From Cyclospora cayetanensis (taxonomy: Eukaryota > Apicomplexa > Conoidasida > Eucoccidiorida > Eimeriidae): a DNA stretch of 64,000 bases. This document shows positions 36,852 through 48,649 of the stretch, piece by piece. The stretch spans positions 310,001-374,000 of the forward strand of contig NW_020312369.1 in assembly GCF_002999335.1 (NCBI RefSeq), written 5' to 3'. The notes beneath the pieces were generated by a model. The model worked only from the letters and a program-made list of their open reading frames with translations, was not told the origin of the DNA and ran no database searches. Position 1 is the first letter of the stretch; the number at the start of each line of letters is the position of its first letter. Both the position numbers and the translations under genes were made by a program.

Positions 36852-39800
36852 ATGGAACCTTCTGGGGTTCCTCCTCTGCCTACAGTCGCAGAGTTCGAAG
36901 CTGTTGTCGCCGCTTTACAGAGCAGCAACAGCAGCACTAGAGAGCAGGCACAGCAGCTACTTCAAAGACTGCAGCAGCAGAGGGAAGACTGTGGAGAGTT
37001 GTGCCTCGCCATCTTTGAAGCCACCAATGACCCGTCAACGGCCACTGTTGCTGCTGTGCTCCTCCGCAGCGGAGGTACGCTGTAGAGTGTTGCGGCGTGG
37101 GAGGGTTGCGGGAAAGGGGATATGCGATTTAGAGACCTCTTGTTTGTCTCCTCTGTTTCCTGCAGCATTATGGCACTGGAATGCGCGCCTTGCGGCGGCA
37201 GCAGCATCGAAAAAGCGTCTTGCCGCTGCAGCAGCAGGAGAAGCAGCAGGAGCAGCAGCAAATGCTGCCGCGGCGTCTGCTGCGTCCCTGGCGCAGTATG
37301 TGTCGCGCATGCAGCAGTTGATGGCCAGCGTAGTGGCGCTGCTGCAACAGAGAGCAGTGGCAGGCATGAAGGGTACTACGATTAGAACACCTTTTTCAAT
37401 CCGCAATCCCCCTAAATGACGCAATCAAGTGTGCCTCCTGATTGCAGCTGCTCTGCTACTTCTGTTGATGGTGGCATTCATTGCTGGTATTGTGGGTGTG
37501 CCGCTGCTGTCGCCTATCTAGGGAGTGGGGAGCGTCAGCTGACTCATTCCTTTTGCTGTTTGGCCAAGAAGGGCATCGCAACGGACGCCTCTGCCTTCCT
37601 CTCAGCGATGAAGGAAATCCTTAGCAACGTGAGCTGCCTGTGAGGGCAAGCGTCCCATATGCAGATGTACATTTCTCGAAAAACTCGGCTTTTATTTCGG
37701 GCTGCATGCTCTTTCATACGCTTGTTTGTACATACCTGTAGTTCTGTTCCAGCGGACTCTAAGGGGACCGATCGAGGGGTGTATATGTGCATGAGGGCGG
37801 GTAGATCGGGTGTGTTTGTGATAACAGAGGACTTTTGCTGCACTGAATGTATCCCACCTCAGTACCTTTCTTGCTCTCACTGCTGCCACTAAGGCTGTTG
37901 CCGCCCCTGCTGCCGCTGCTGCGTCTGCAGGCTTCCGCCAAGGGCCCCATGGAACCAATTCCCCTGTTCTGGCTGTCGCTGTTGACGGATGTAGCGCAGG
38001 AGATGCAGCAACAGCAGCAGCACGGCATGCATCTTACGCTGCAGCAGCACGCAGCTTGCTGCCGTTCTTTCCAGCAGCAGCTTTTGTTGCCGTTGGTGCA
38101 GTTCGTGTTGCAGCGGCTGCAGCATATTCTAGACCAACAACAACCCCAGCAGTCAGGCAACGGAGAGATCGGTGAGGCGTTCTCCGCATCATTGCCGCTG
38201 AGATATCGCAAGTCCTGATATCGTTGCAAGTCCCCTGCCTCGGCGGGTTAAGGGTCCTTACAATTGGTGATGTGTGCATTATGAGCGTGGTGTGTGAGGA
38301 ATGCTTCCTTCCTCTTTGAGTTGAGTCATAATTCCTTGAATTGGGGTGTATCGACAGCTTCCTTAGTGTGTTAGTAGTGCCGATGAGTTTTTGAGGATGT
38401 ACTGCAATACAGCGCAGCGTATTCCACAAACAAGCGCCAGGGGTGGTGCTGCTCGTCTTAATTGCCTGTGCGCTTTCTTTACGGTGTCTACGCACGCGTT
38501 TTGCGGCATCTCTGCATGCCTTCGATGATATTTGTGCATGTGTCTGCTTTGTGTGGTTCACCTGCAGCTGCCATCTTAGCAGCATTGGACGTAGCCTGTT
38601 CTTGGAGTTTTGGCCATCTGTTGCTACGGCTCTCCAGTGTAGACGAACTCTCTCTGACGCCTCCAGCTGAATGGATTCCAGTCTTTTTCCCTGCTGCAGC
38701 ATCAGCAGCAGCTGCGGCAGCAAGTCATCCTGCTGATGCGGGCGGAGTTACAGCTGCTGTGCAGCCCCTGCCGCAGCAGGACGGGCTGTTTGTGCTAGTT
38801 TTGCGCTTGTACAAGTTGCTGCGTCTGTCCCAAGAACAGGAACCTGAGCTCTTCTCCACAATTCGTTACGTGCTGCAGCGCGTTGCGAAATTTAGGCCCA
38901 TTGCAATGGCGGATGCGCTGCTGGGAGGAGATAAGGAAGGGGCGGATGAACAGGGAATTGCCTTCGCTGCCACCTGTCCTGCGTCACCCTTGCCCTTGAA
39001 GAAGAGCTATTCTGGGCCGGTTGCAAGATCTAAGAAACAGCGGATCACAGTGCTTGTATACGTGCCGCTTATGCAGGTCCTCCTAGATCTTTTGGAGTCG
39101 TCTGCATTTTGTGAACAGCTCCCAGGGGCCCCTGCGGGCTCTCAGACTCCTCAAAAGACTCATGGGGTGTCCGCTGAGATTCTGCAACTAGAAGAGGTTC
39201 AAGATCTTTGCGCAGCCCTTGCAAATCTTGCAGGTTTGTTTGTTCCTCCCCTGAGGTCCATCCCAAGAGACCCCCATGTCAACCCTTCAGCCCTCTTCAA
39301 GTTTTCGGAGAATCGGATGACTTTGTCTGTTGCCCCTTCGCCTTACGCAGTCCCTCTGTGTGCGCATCGCATCGCACTCACGCACTCTCTCTGTGGTTTT
39401 CCTCTCGTGGCATCTGGGCGGCTTCCCGTGGAGTCCTCTGCGCGCGTACAGCGTATTATACGTATTTGTGAACTTTCTCCTGATGGTCACTACTTATCTT
39501 GCCCATCTTGCTCATCTTGCTCATCCGTGTTTACTGCTTCTGTGGAGATATGTGCCTCTTCGCTCTGCTTATCGCTCTCTGCAGACTGCCTGGAGGCCAT
39601 TCCTGAAATTCTCTTTGATCACTTGTCATCCCGCGTCTCGCCTCTTTTCGCCAGGTACCGAGCAGCAACGGCAACCGGAAGGACAGGGGTGCAGCAGATT
39701 GTATAGCATGAGTAGCAGCTGTAGCAGGAACCATACCCCCAAAACGTCCAACGGGGGGTCATGAAATGGTCTCTTCTGCGTGGACACATGCATATGCTTT

Positions 39801-42800
39801 CTTCTGACGTTCGCATGCAATGCCTGCTTCTCCCCGGCTCTTCCTGGCCAGACCTAAATCCCTAGGCATCTGCTAGACCTAATTTGTCTATGCCTCTTTC
39901 TCTTGCCGTGAAGTGCCTCTATTTTAGTCATAAATTCCGCATGTTCTTCCCGTCTTTTGTGTGTAGCTCGTCTCTTAGTCGGTTTCCTGCTGCCACAGGC
40001 TGGGACTTGGGCTGCTTGACGTTGCGGCGGGTTCCTCCCCAGGAGCATCTCTGGCAGCGGAGGCTTTGGCATTGTTGGTACGTGCATGGAGCTCGTGGGT
40101 GTCTCGTCTGCTACTGGCTGCCGATAACCAACTAATGCCTGAGCCGCCGCACATGCAGCAGCAGCAGCAAGCCATGAAGCTCACTGATGCCATCTGGTGG
40201 CAAGCCTTCCGCGAATCCTCCGGTCTTCTCGTCGAGGCCTTTGTGCATAAGTATGTCAAACCCTGATGATTAAACCCTCAGCCATACACGTCGACGCCTG
40301 CTTTCAGCAGCAGGCACCCTGTCGTACAAACTGAGAATTCCCGTTTTATCGGTGCGCGTTTCAGGGGCCTGCATGCATGCAGTCAGCGCGATGACGAATG
40401 TGAGGGCGGGGACGCTGCTAAGAGGAAGGGAGTTTTGTTTCTTTTGCATGGGGGATCCCAGCTGCATGAGTTTCTTAAAGCCCTGGCCCAGATCGCCCTT
40501 GCTTGCCCTGCTAAGGCCCTTGCTGCTGCCACTGCGAAGCAGCTGCAGTTGCGGCAACAGCAGCAGCAGGTGAGGGATGGAGCAGCAATTTCTATTGCGT
40601 CTGGGGGCAACCAGCAAGTGCAAACGCAAATTGCGCTGCTCCAGCAGCTGCATAAAGAGCAGCACTGGCTTCTACTGTACATCCAGCTGCTCATTGTAGC
40701 CCATCAGGGCCCCGAGGCCCTCGCCAACCACCGCCTGGGCCCCCCCAAGCAGCTGCTACAGGATGAGGCGGCACAAGAACACGTGAGCTATGTGCTTTAT
40801 CTTCTTGTGTTCTCTCCTTTCGTCTCCGTTTTTGCATTGGTTGCTGCAGTAGACTTGCTAACTCGTGGCTCTTCTTAAATGCATGTGCCTATCAAAGTGT
40901 CTTACTGTGTTTACACTGCAAACACATCTCACGGAGTCTCGCGGTGTGCGCTCAGCTCCTTCGCCTGCTGGATGCTGTCTTCTCAACGCTCGATCTCGAA
41001 ACAGCTGCTTTAAAAACAGCAGCAGCTGCTGCTGCCTCTGGTGCCACAGCAGTAGATCAGCAGCAGCAATTCCTGGTGCAGGCACACCAACAGATGACGT
41101 CCCCCGTAGTGGTGGAGGTTGGACTTGGTGTCGTATGCCTTGTGGCTAAGGCCTATCTCTTCAGAGAGAGGCTTGGCAAGCCCCTACTAGCAGATCTCCT
41201 ACTACCAGGTCGGCACAGCGAGCGCCCTAAACCCTGGCCTTTGCGCCTCCCATCCCGTGCATTGTCTCCGTGTGTAGCGAAGCGTAGTTTGCAGTCTCTC
41301 AACATAAGTGTCCATGTAAAGGTAAGATAAGCGCTGTTTTTCAATCTTTTCATCTTACGTCTCCGGTTGTGCATCTGCTATTGTGCTACAGAGGGTGGCC
41401 TGAAGGTCTTGAACGCAGGCGTTTCGCTTTCTGCTGACTGCCTCCTTGCTGCTCCTCAGCATCCAGCCCTCAGTTTGGCTAGCGCCCGCACCCTTCGCGT
41501 GTAAGTTATTCTTTTCGTTTCTCTCTCTCTCTCTTTCTACATTTTTGTCTCCTCTCCCTATTCTCGCAGCTCCGTCAGTAGCTCCTCTGTGAGCAAGTAC
41601 AGCAGCAAGCGTCTCGGATCCCCCTGTCTGCACAGATATTGAGAAAACAGCACGGTTATAGAGGGGGTGATCACACTGTGCTTGCCGAGGACTGGCAACA
41701 CGTCGCGTAACTCCATGCAAGCAGGAGTGTATGTAGTGGCCTGCCCCACTAGGTAGCCACACATTCCCCCGCTGTAATCCTATTGCTGCTGTTGTACCCC
41801 TGCAGGTTTGCTGACAGCCATAATCCCTGCTGCGCATACCTGTGGGAGTCTGCCGCCTTTCAGGCGCTGCTGGACAGTTGCTGCAGCTGCTGTGCGGGGT
41901 TGCTACAGCCATCGGCAGCGGGAGCACCCTCCAACAACGAAGCAGCAGGAAACATGAGCAACGACAGCAGCGTCAAGCTAAGGCAGCTGTCCAGCAAGAG
42001 CTGCTCCTCCGTCTTCGCAGCCTTTGCAGCGGCTGCTGCTCCATCAGAGCAGTTGTGGGGCCTCGCCAAGAGGCATGTTGCCCAGCAGCAGCAGCAACAA
42101 CAACAGCCACAGGAGCCCTACCACCGCAGTGGGACGATGCTGAGTAACGAAGTTGCCACAACTCGCACTGCCGCTTTGCTGCAGCGGTGCAGCGTCGGGC
42201 TTGGCGTGCTGCAGGCAGCTGCAGCAATAGCAGAAGGGAGCCAACCACTGCCGATCCCAGCGGTAGGGGTCTTTGGCGTCTCTGCACACTTGTCTGCCCA
42301 GATCTTCCCGTAGGAGGCTTCTCAGATTCTCTCAGGATTCCTTCAGAGTGACGTATCTCGGTTTCTCTGATATACACAGTCTCCTCTCGTACAGTCCATC
42401 TGCGAGGCGTCCGTGTGAAGGCCCAAGCCCAAACCCCAGTGCTTCTCGGGGTGGTGTGGGGAGTCCGTGTGTAGTCTTTATCCGATTTTTTGGTAGTGAT
42501 TTTTTTGTGCTTGGTTGTGGCGAGCCGCCCTTTGCACTAGCACGCACGAGCTGCCTGGCTGCCCTCTACTGATTGCTTGTTCTTCATGCGCTGTCCACAG
42601 ATCCGCTGGGTGCTGAGCATGCTGGGAGGCCTCGCATCAGGGGCCGGAAGAGAAGGCGCACGGCGGCTGCTGCAGTGGATGGGCCCCACACTGCGGTGTG
42701 CCTTTGCGGTCACTCGCGCTGCGGCTTCCAACCCAGAGGCGCTCATGGAGTAAGCTGCTTGTGGCGTCCTTCTAAGTCTTCAACGGTTACTTAATCTGCG

Positions 42801-45800
42801 TGCGTCTCTGCTCTTTCCAGTGTTTGCTAAAGTCCCGTTGCTGTCTCGTTTGTGTGGTGGCTGTTCGTGTCTATGTGCCCTCCCCTTGTCTTTTTCGTTC
42901 ATGTCAAGGCTTCAAACCCTGTCCCTGGTCGTTTCAGCAGGTGCATGGCATGAAATTGGTGCGAGGGCGCAGTATGGGGTGGATTTTGATATGAAAATTT
43001 AGGATTTTAGGGTTGTTTTGCAGCGGACTGAAGTTTTCTCGTCGCGTGGCCGCCGCTGGAGCTGGCTGTTTAACCCAGGAAGAAGCGGAGGCGCTTTTGG
43101 CGGAGTACACGACGGTGCTTGCTGCTTTTTCTGTGCGCATCAAAATCAAGGCCTCGTTTTAGATCCCAAGCCATGTAGAAACTCCTAAAATTTTCTTTGA
43201 CCTTCAAGCCCTTACCTTTGTGGGGTGTGCCGATGTGTAACTACTCACTCCATTAGCATCTCTGATGCACGTCGAGTGGGCTTAAACTGCCGGATGCTGG
43301 TCGTTGATGGCGTGGCGTATAGACGAAGGTGTGGGGTAAGGCGTGTGGTGTGGGATACAGTCAAAACTAGATCGTCAGATGAGCCCTGACGAGGAAGATG
43401 CGGCCATAACAAATGGAGAACAGATCTTCAAGTAAGCCTCTTCCTCGCTTAGCCGGTTCAGTCCTCTTCTTAGTGTATCGTCCAGAAACATTTTGTAGAT
43501 GCTGGTCTTTGAGCAGAAGATGTCGTGCACCTACAGAAGTGCTTTATTTTGTCTCGGGGGACTTGATTTCATGTGTCTACCCCTGACCCGTGGGGTCACA
43601 ACCTGCCTGCTATCAATGAGAGCTCGAGAAACATTTGCTTCGAAGGCCCGTGAATCGCATATATGTGCGTTTAAGGACTAGCTCTCAGCTAGGGGGTCCA
43701 TTTGTTTGTATGCATATCAGCCTGCCTGTCTCCTGCCTCAGACTGCTACGGCAACTTGCTGGAGAGAACAGGGGAAGTGCGCGTACGAAGTGGTAAGCAG
43801 GTAGAGTTATCAGGATTCGCCCGGAAAGATGGGCAGAATGCGGAAGGGGATAGCCAGGGGCTCTTGAATGTCGTCATTTGGCCTTCCCATTTTTCAGTTT
43901 CTGGTTTCTGTTTATGTGCAATGCCAGGTGTAATTGCATCTCATACAATGCAGATTGAATACTGTACATACGCGTATATATATACATATATATATATATT
44001 TATATGGTTGCATATGACTTCAGTACCTTTTCCGCGGAACTAGGATTCTGGACTTCATATCTTGCGTTTTTGGATAGGGGGCTGCAAAATTTTCGGCTTG
44101 GGTGTGCAGGGTGGCGGGGTCCTTAATTGAGTGCCTAAGGGCGCTACGCCCGCTGTGTGTAGCCTTAACACCCACTCAGCCCAAGTACGCGCAAAAGACC
44201 CTCGTACAATAGGGAACCCTGTGAACATAGTTATGAAGCCCCAAACTGACACATGCATAGCAAGTCCTTAGTTGGTGTCCTAGGAGATGCTTCGGCATTT
44301 ACTGGTCGTGCTGTTTAAGTAAGACGTGCTTGTGTATTCTCCTCAATACGAATGGCAGTTTTTTGCATCAGTCTGTCTGCCTCCATACCTACACGCGCGC
44401 GCACGGATATACGCATCCGTTCTTATATTTGGATATGCTTGTGTGCATGCATCGTTATAGGGTTTTAAATTCGTATCTTTCAGTTGTTGGGGTTTTGCTG
44501 GAAGACGATGTGGCCCTCGTCCTGCAGAACATGACACCAGAGGACACGCATGTCATGATGACTCTGGTTAGTCCCCTATATCCCGGCGAAACCTATCCTA
44601 AAATCACTGTAATTGAGGCCCCACCCTGTGGGTCTCGCCCCCCATTGAGACCTAGCCCTTGTACCCTGATCATTCTCAATTCAAATTCTAAGAGGCTGTC
44701 CCATTTTTACCCCGAGCTCGTAAGAAGCATCGCATCCCATGGAGATCCTGTCTCGTTTAGCGAATTCCATGTGGTAAGGGCTACAGGGTTGTACCGTAAG
44801 CTTTGGGCTATGTATCTCTTGTCCTGGACTTTTGCAGGCCGAACGGGGGGCCCTCTCTGGGCAGGCGCGTTTGGCTAACGCGGCGTTGGAGGCGATTCAT
44901 GTAGTTGCAATGCATGCAGCAGACATACAGCTACAGCAAGGGCTGTACAGCCCAAACCTCGAAAGTGCGGAAGCGACGGAGGGGCTGTTTAAACTGATGC
45001 CAGGGGCCGATTCGCTGCAACAGGTGTACGTACACCTTGCGCAGGTAATCATAGGGCTTCGAGCTGGTTTGCATGTAGAAAACTGTAAATCCCTATGAAA
45101 TAGCCCAATCCCAGTTGACGACATTTTAACAGTCTGAAGTTCGTCTTGATACCAAGCAAATGCAAATGTGTGCATTAATACGAACGCATTGTCACCTGAC
45201 TAGGATTCATATGCAGTGATCACTACTCATTCAACACTTACTAATACTCTTGATTTTAATGCGCCACAGCTTGCCACAGCGTTATTGCAGAAGATGCCCA
45301 GCGAACAGATGACGGCTGCGGTAGGCGTCTGCCCCTTCTCACAATGTTCTCGCTGCTCATGTTCAGCTTGGTCTTTTCGTGTCATGCCCTTTAGTGATGG
45401 TGAGCACATATACGCACAGCTCAACGTGTACACATATGTGATGTGTTTTTGCGGGATGATTGTGTGCTGCAGGAACAGGATATAATGGGTGCATGTCTTT
45501 TTGTTGCACTCTTCTGCATCGGCGTGAGAGCCTACGCCCTCAGGCATCTGCTACGCTCGTTTGCCGTGAACTTTGCAGCTGTATGTTACAGGCCCCAGTA
45601 AAAACTTAGCTCTTTTTTTAGCTCACACGAACTGTTTGGCTAATATTTGTGTCCATGTGCAAGCGTTTGTGTGCGTTGTTAGCATTTCATGCCCACTGCG
45701 TGTGTATGTTTGGCTCGAGATGGTTCTAAGCCTTCCTCTGTGCCGCTTCCGAGGCTCTGGTTAAATCGCTACGTGCCGTACAGATCCCCTTTCATGCAAA

Positions 45801-46072
45801 TGTGGCCGTCTTACTGTGTGAATGTGCGTACGCAGCAAGGTGTGGGGAGCTGGACTGGGGGATGCTCAGCGGAGTCGCTGCAGCAACGGCTCGAGGAGCT
45901 ACAGGCAGCTGTTTTAGAGGCAGTGCGAGAGGCTCTACCCAAGAATTTATCAGAGCAGGGACCCCTTCCCCGCTTTAAGCAGCAATACTTCCACAAAAGA
46001 GAAGACGCCTTTAAACATGAGCTTGCCAACTTTGTTGCAGAGTTCGCCACGTTTGGGCGTTTCAGGCCGTAG
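36852..46072 (+). CDS. Exportin-4/exportin-7-like karyopherin, about 20 exons
   Basis: My model has exons 36852-37074, 37166-37372, 37522-37628, 37931-38171, 38568-39233, 39655-39700, 39999-40250, 40365-40782, 40956-41208, 41392-41500, 41806-42262, 42601-42749, 43024-43132, 43379-43431, 43742-43776, 44484-44566, 44838-45044, 45270-45320, 45473-45580 and 45836-46072. Phases agree throughout and the total is 1336 residues; animal exportins 4 and 7 have about 1090-1150, and the excess is Ala/Gln tracts. Family cues are an N-terminal helix pair then LWHWN; a tryptophan motif (ACSWSFGHLLLRL then PPAEWIPVFF), where XPO4/7 have W-x-F and P-x-x-W; HWLLLYIQLLIVA, matching the HWLL/HWLI motif; YLWESAAFQALL, matching the W-x-S-x-x-F-Q segment; and a basic C terminus. 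The expected role is Ran-dependent nuclear export of proteins. Exons 3, 6 and 13-15 are the least certain. XPO4 and XPO7 cannot be separated by eye. Confidence 0.72.
43965..44010. repeat. TATA-type microsatellite in an intron
   Basis: A short run of alternating TATA/CATA dinucleotides between the fifteenth and sixteenth proposed exons of the exportin-like gene. No function is suggested. Confidence 0.7.
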
Positions 46073-48649
46073 CAAACTGGGGCTTTCCCCACATGTGCAC
46101 GTATGCGAGCCTAGATGCCTACGTACTCTCGACTTTAACTCCATGTGCTCGTTGAACATGCGCCAAAGGGCGGCCCCCCGTCATAGAAGGGTCACACCAA
46201 TAAGATATGTATCCCCTTAAGAGCTAGGATCGCATCTTACAGCGGAAGGCATACAGAGGATTAGGCAATCCTGCAGTCTAGCATCTTGCTGTCTGTACTG
46301 TAAGTGCACTGTGCAGCACCCAGAGAGTGTTGCTTTTCTTGCTGGACAGATACCCTACTTCAAGAGCATATGATGTAGCCTCCATTTATTTTCTTGCATG
46401 ATATATTGCCAGCTGTTCTCGCTATCGTTTCGTGCATTGCTTGCTTCCGTATGCGGGGTTCCACGGTCCTCAAAATGGATTTCACCAGCAACAAAGTACA
46501 CCTCTAGTCCCAACATCAACGAACCGCAGAGCCTTATAAACCTGCTACTCTGATTTTCTCTGCCATTTTCCAATTGCATCCATCTGCCTTTGTCTACACA
46601 TACGGAATTCTGTACCAATTGATGTCCATATCTGAGCCTATATCTTTCTGCCTGCATGTACAATTTCGATGCCGTGCGCCTACTTCATTGCATGCGCGCT
46701 TCCATCAAGATATCTTTGCATAATGGTTTTTGCCACTTCATCGTATTTGTCTGTGGCTAAGTGTATGTAGCCGCTGCTGCCCTGCTCCGTCATACCTCCG
46801 TCGGGTCTGTTGTGCAGCCACCTGAAATGCGTGGTAAACAGCTACCAGGAAACATTTTACCTTCGGAGTGGGGTCCATTAGGAGGTTTCTTCAGCACTGT
46901 CATACTGGAGATAAGCAGGCGCGAGGACCCTTGAGTCGCCTTAACACGAAATAGCTTCTGCTTTGAACGCGCCGATGGACTTCAGCTCTACTGGGGTGGC
47001 ACTTCTCCTGGGAACTGGAGTAAATACAGGTGGCGATCAGTCATTTTAGTGATATAAGGCATCAGCAGTGTCTCTACGTAATCTTTTGCTCTTTTCTCAG
47101 GCTCATTTAGAGGCTGGACCCACAAGGCCATGGACCCTTCCGTAGTGCATGTAAAACTGTTAGCGAATTACCTCTCCCACTGCCCCTGTGCCAGCCTAAC
47201 GTGCCATCTCCCCTTCTATTTTAGTATAGATAGTTCAAAGGGGCAAAAACGATGACTTTTGTGGTTTGTCGTGGATATTGGTTGCTGTGGACTTGCATGG
47301 GCTTGGGTGTTGTGGGCTTGCATTTGCACCAAGTTGTTTCGTTTGTAGGCTATGTGGATTGCTCAAACAGCCTGCCGCCACGCTTCGGCGCTTTCCCTTC
47401 CGATGATCATTTTAGATTGAGATTTAGCACTGAGTCGAATAGTTGATTTAGCTTTTTAGGTCTTATATGCTGCACATTAGTGCTACCTCGTTACAACAAG
47501 ACTCAATGATCCATGTGAGCGTGCAGTACGCTATGTGTAATTGGCTGTGAATGCTTGGAAGGCTCGTGTAGCTAGACGTGCCCTAGCTGTCCCTCTCTCC
47601 TCGGGTAGCTAGACGTACCCTAGCTGTCCCTCTCTCCCCGTGTTGATTGCTGTAAGGAGCGCATGCATACACTGGTGGGGTATCTTTTACTCAAAGCACG
47701 CATTTAGTCTCTTTGAATTTCGCGTTGAATTCGGAGTCAATTGGCTTCATTTGACGAACTTTGTCGAGGGTTCCAGTTAGTAGCACCGCATGGTTCAATG
47801 CAGCTGTTCACTGCACAACCACTAGCTGCGGATACAGTGGGGTACCATCATTTCCTTCAACAGGTATCTGTTTTCGATCGAAGCCTTTAAGTATTCCTGA
47901 TCTGATTTCACCGGCAAGAGGTTGGGAGGAAAATTCTCGGGCGGTGGAAGCTGAGGGGGCCTAAATTGCTGCTGAGGCAGCAACGGCCGGCTTGTAATCC
48001 GATATGAAAATAGTAGCTTCACAGCAGGTAGAATGGAGGGATTTTTCCTTAGCCGATGCACTCTTTACGGACACATTGATAAGGCTGTGCATACCAGACA
48101 AAAATGACAGTTGTAAGGATGGGAACGTAGTCGAGGGTTTTGTTAGTTGGTTGGAGGCATTTCTCTTCGTACCCTGAGATGAGGGAAAACGAGTGCTCCA
48201 TCGGGAAATGTCTCTTGGAAGCAGAAAAACTTCAACACTGCCTATATTCATGCAGCGCAAATGGTCATCATTCCGGGAACACTATGGTTCGGGCCTTTAG
48301 ACAATCTCTGACTCATCGGTAAAAGCCGTAATTAGCTCGGCAACAAGCTTTGGGACAATTGACAAAGCAGAAAGACAGAAAATCTCACTAAAAATCAGTA
48401 TACCAAGGAACGGAAATCAATCGTTTGCAGGAGCCGCAACGTCGAAGGACAGCTGCCTTATTAGTGTTTTTTTTACCCGCCTACCCAAAGCATCACTTCA
48501 GATGTTTGCAGAAGAGGCAACAACTAAGCGACTTAACACCCAACCGGCGAGGGTCTCGCAAAAGATTGACTGATTAAGGCTTCGAAGCAAATGGCAATAG
48601 TCCCTGTATCTTTGATGAGAAAGAAGAGCCAAGTGCTGATTTAGCACTC
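46073..48649. other. Gene-poor segment
   Basis: No gene supported. Contains a 37-bp tandem duplication at 47568-47641. The minus-strand frames near 47822-48260 show no family signal. Confidence 0.5.
47568..47641. repeat. 37-bp tandem duplication
   Basis: Two adjacent copies of a 37-bp unit starting GTAGCTAGACGT, each ending TGTCCCTCTCTCC plus a few bases. They differ at about three positions. Confidence 0.85.
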
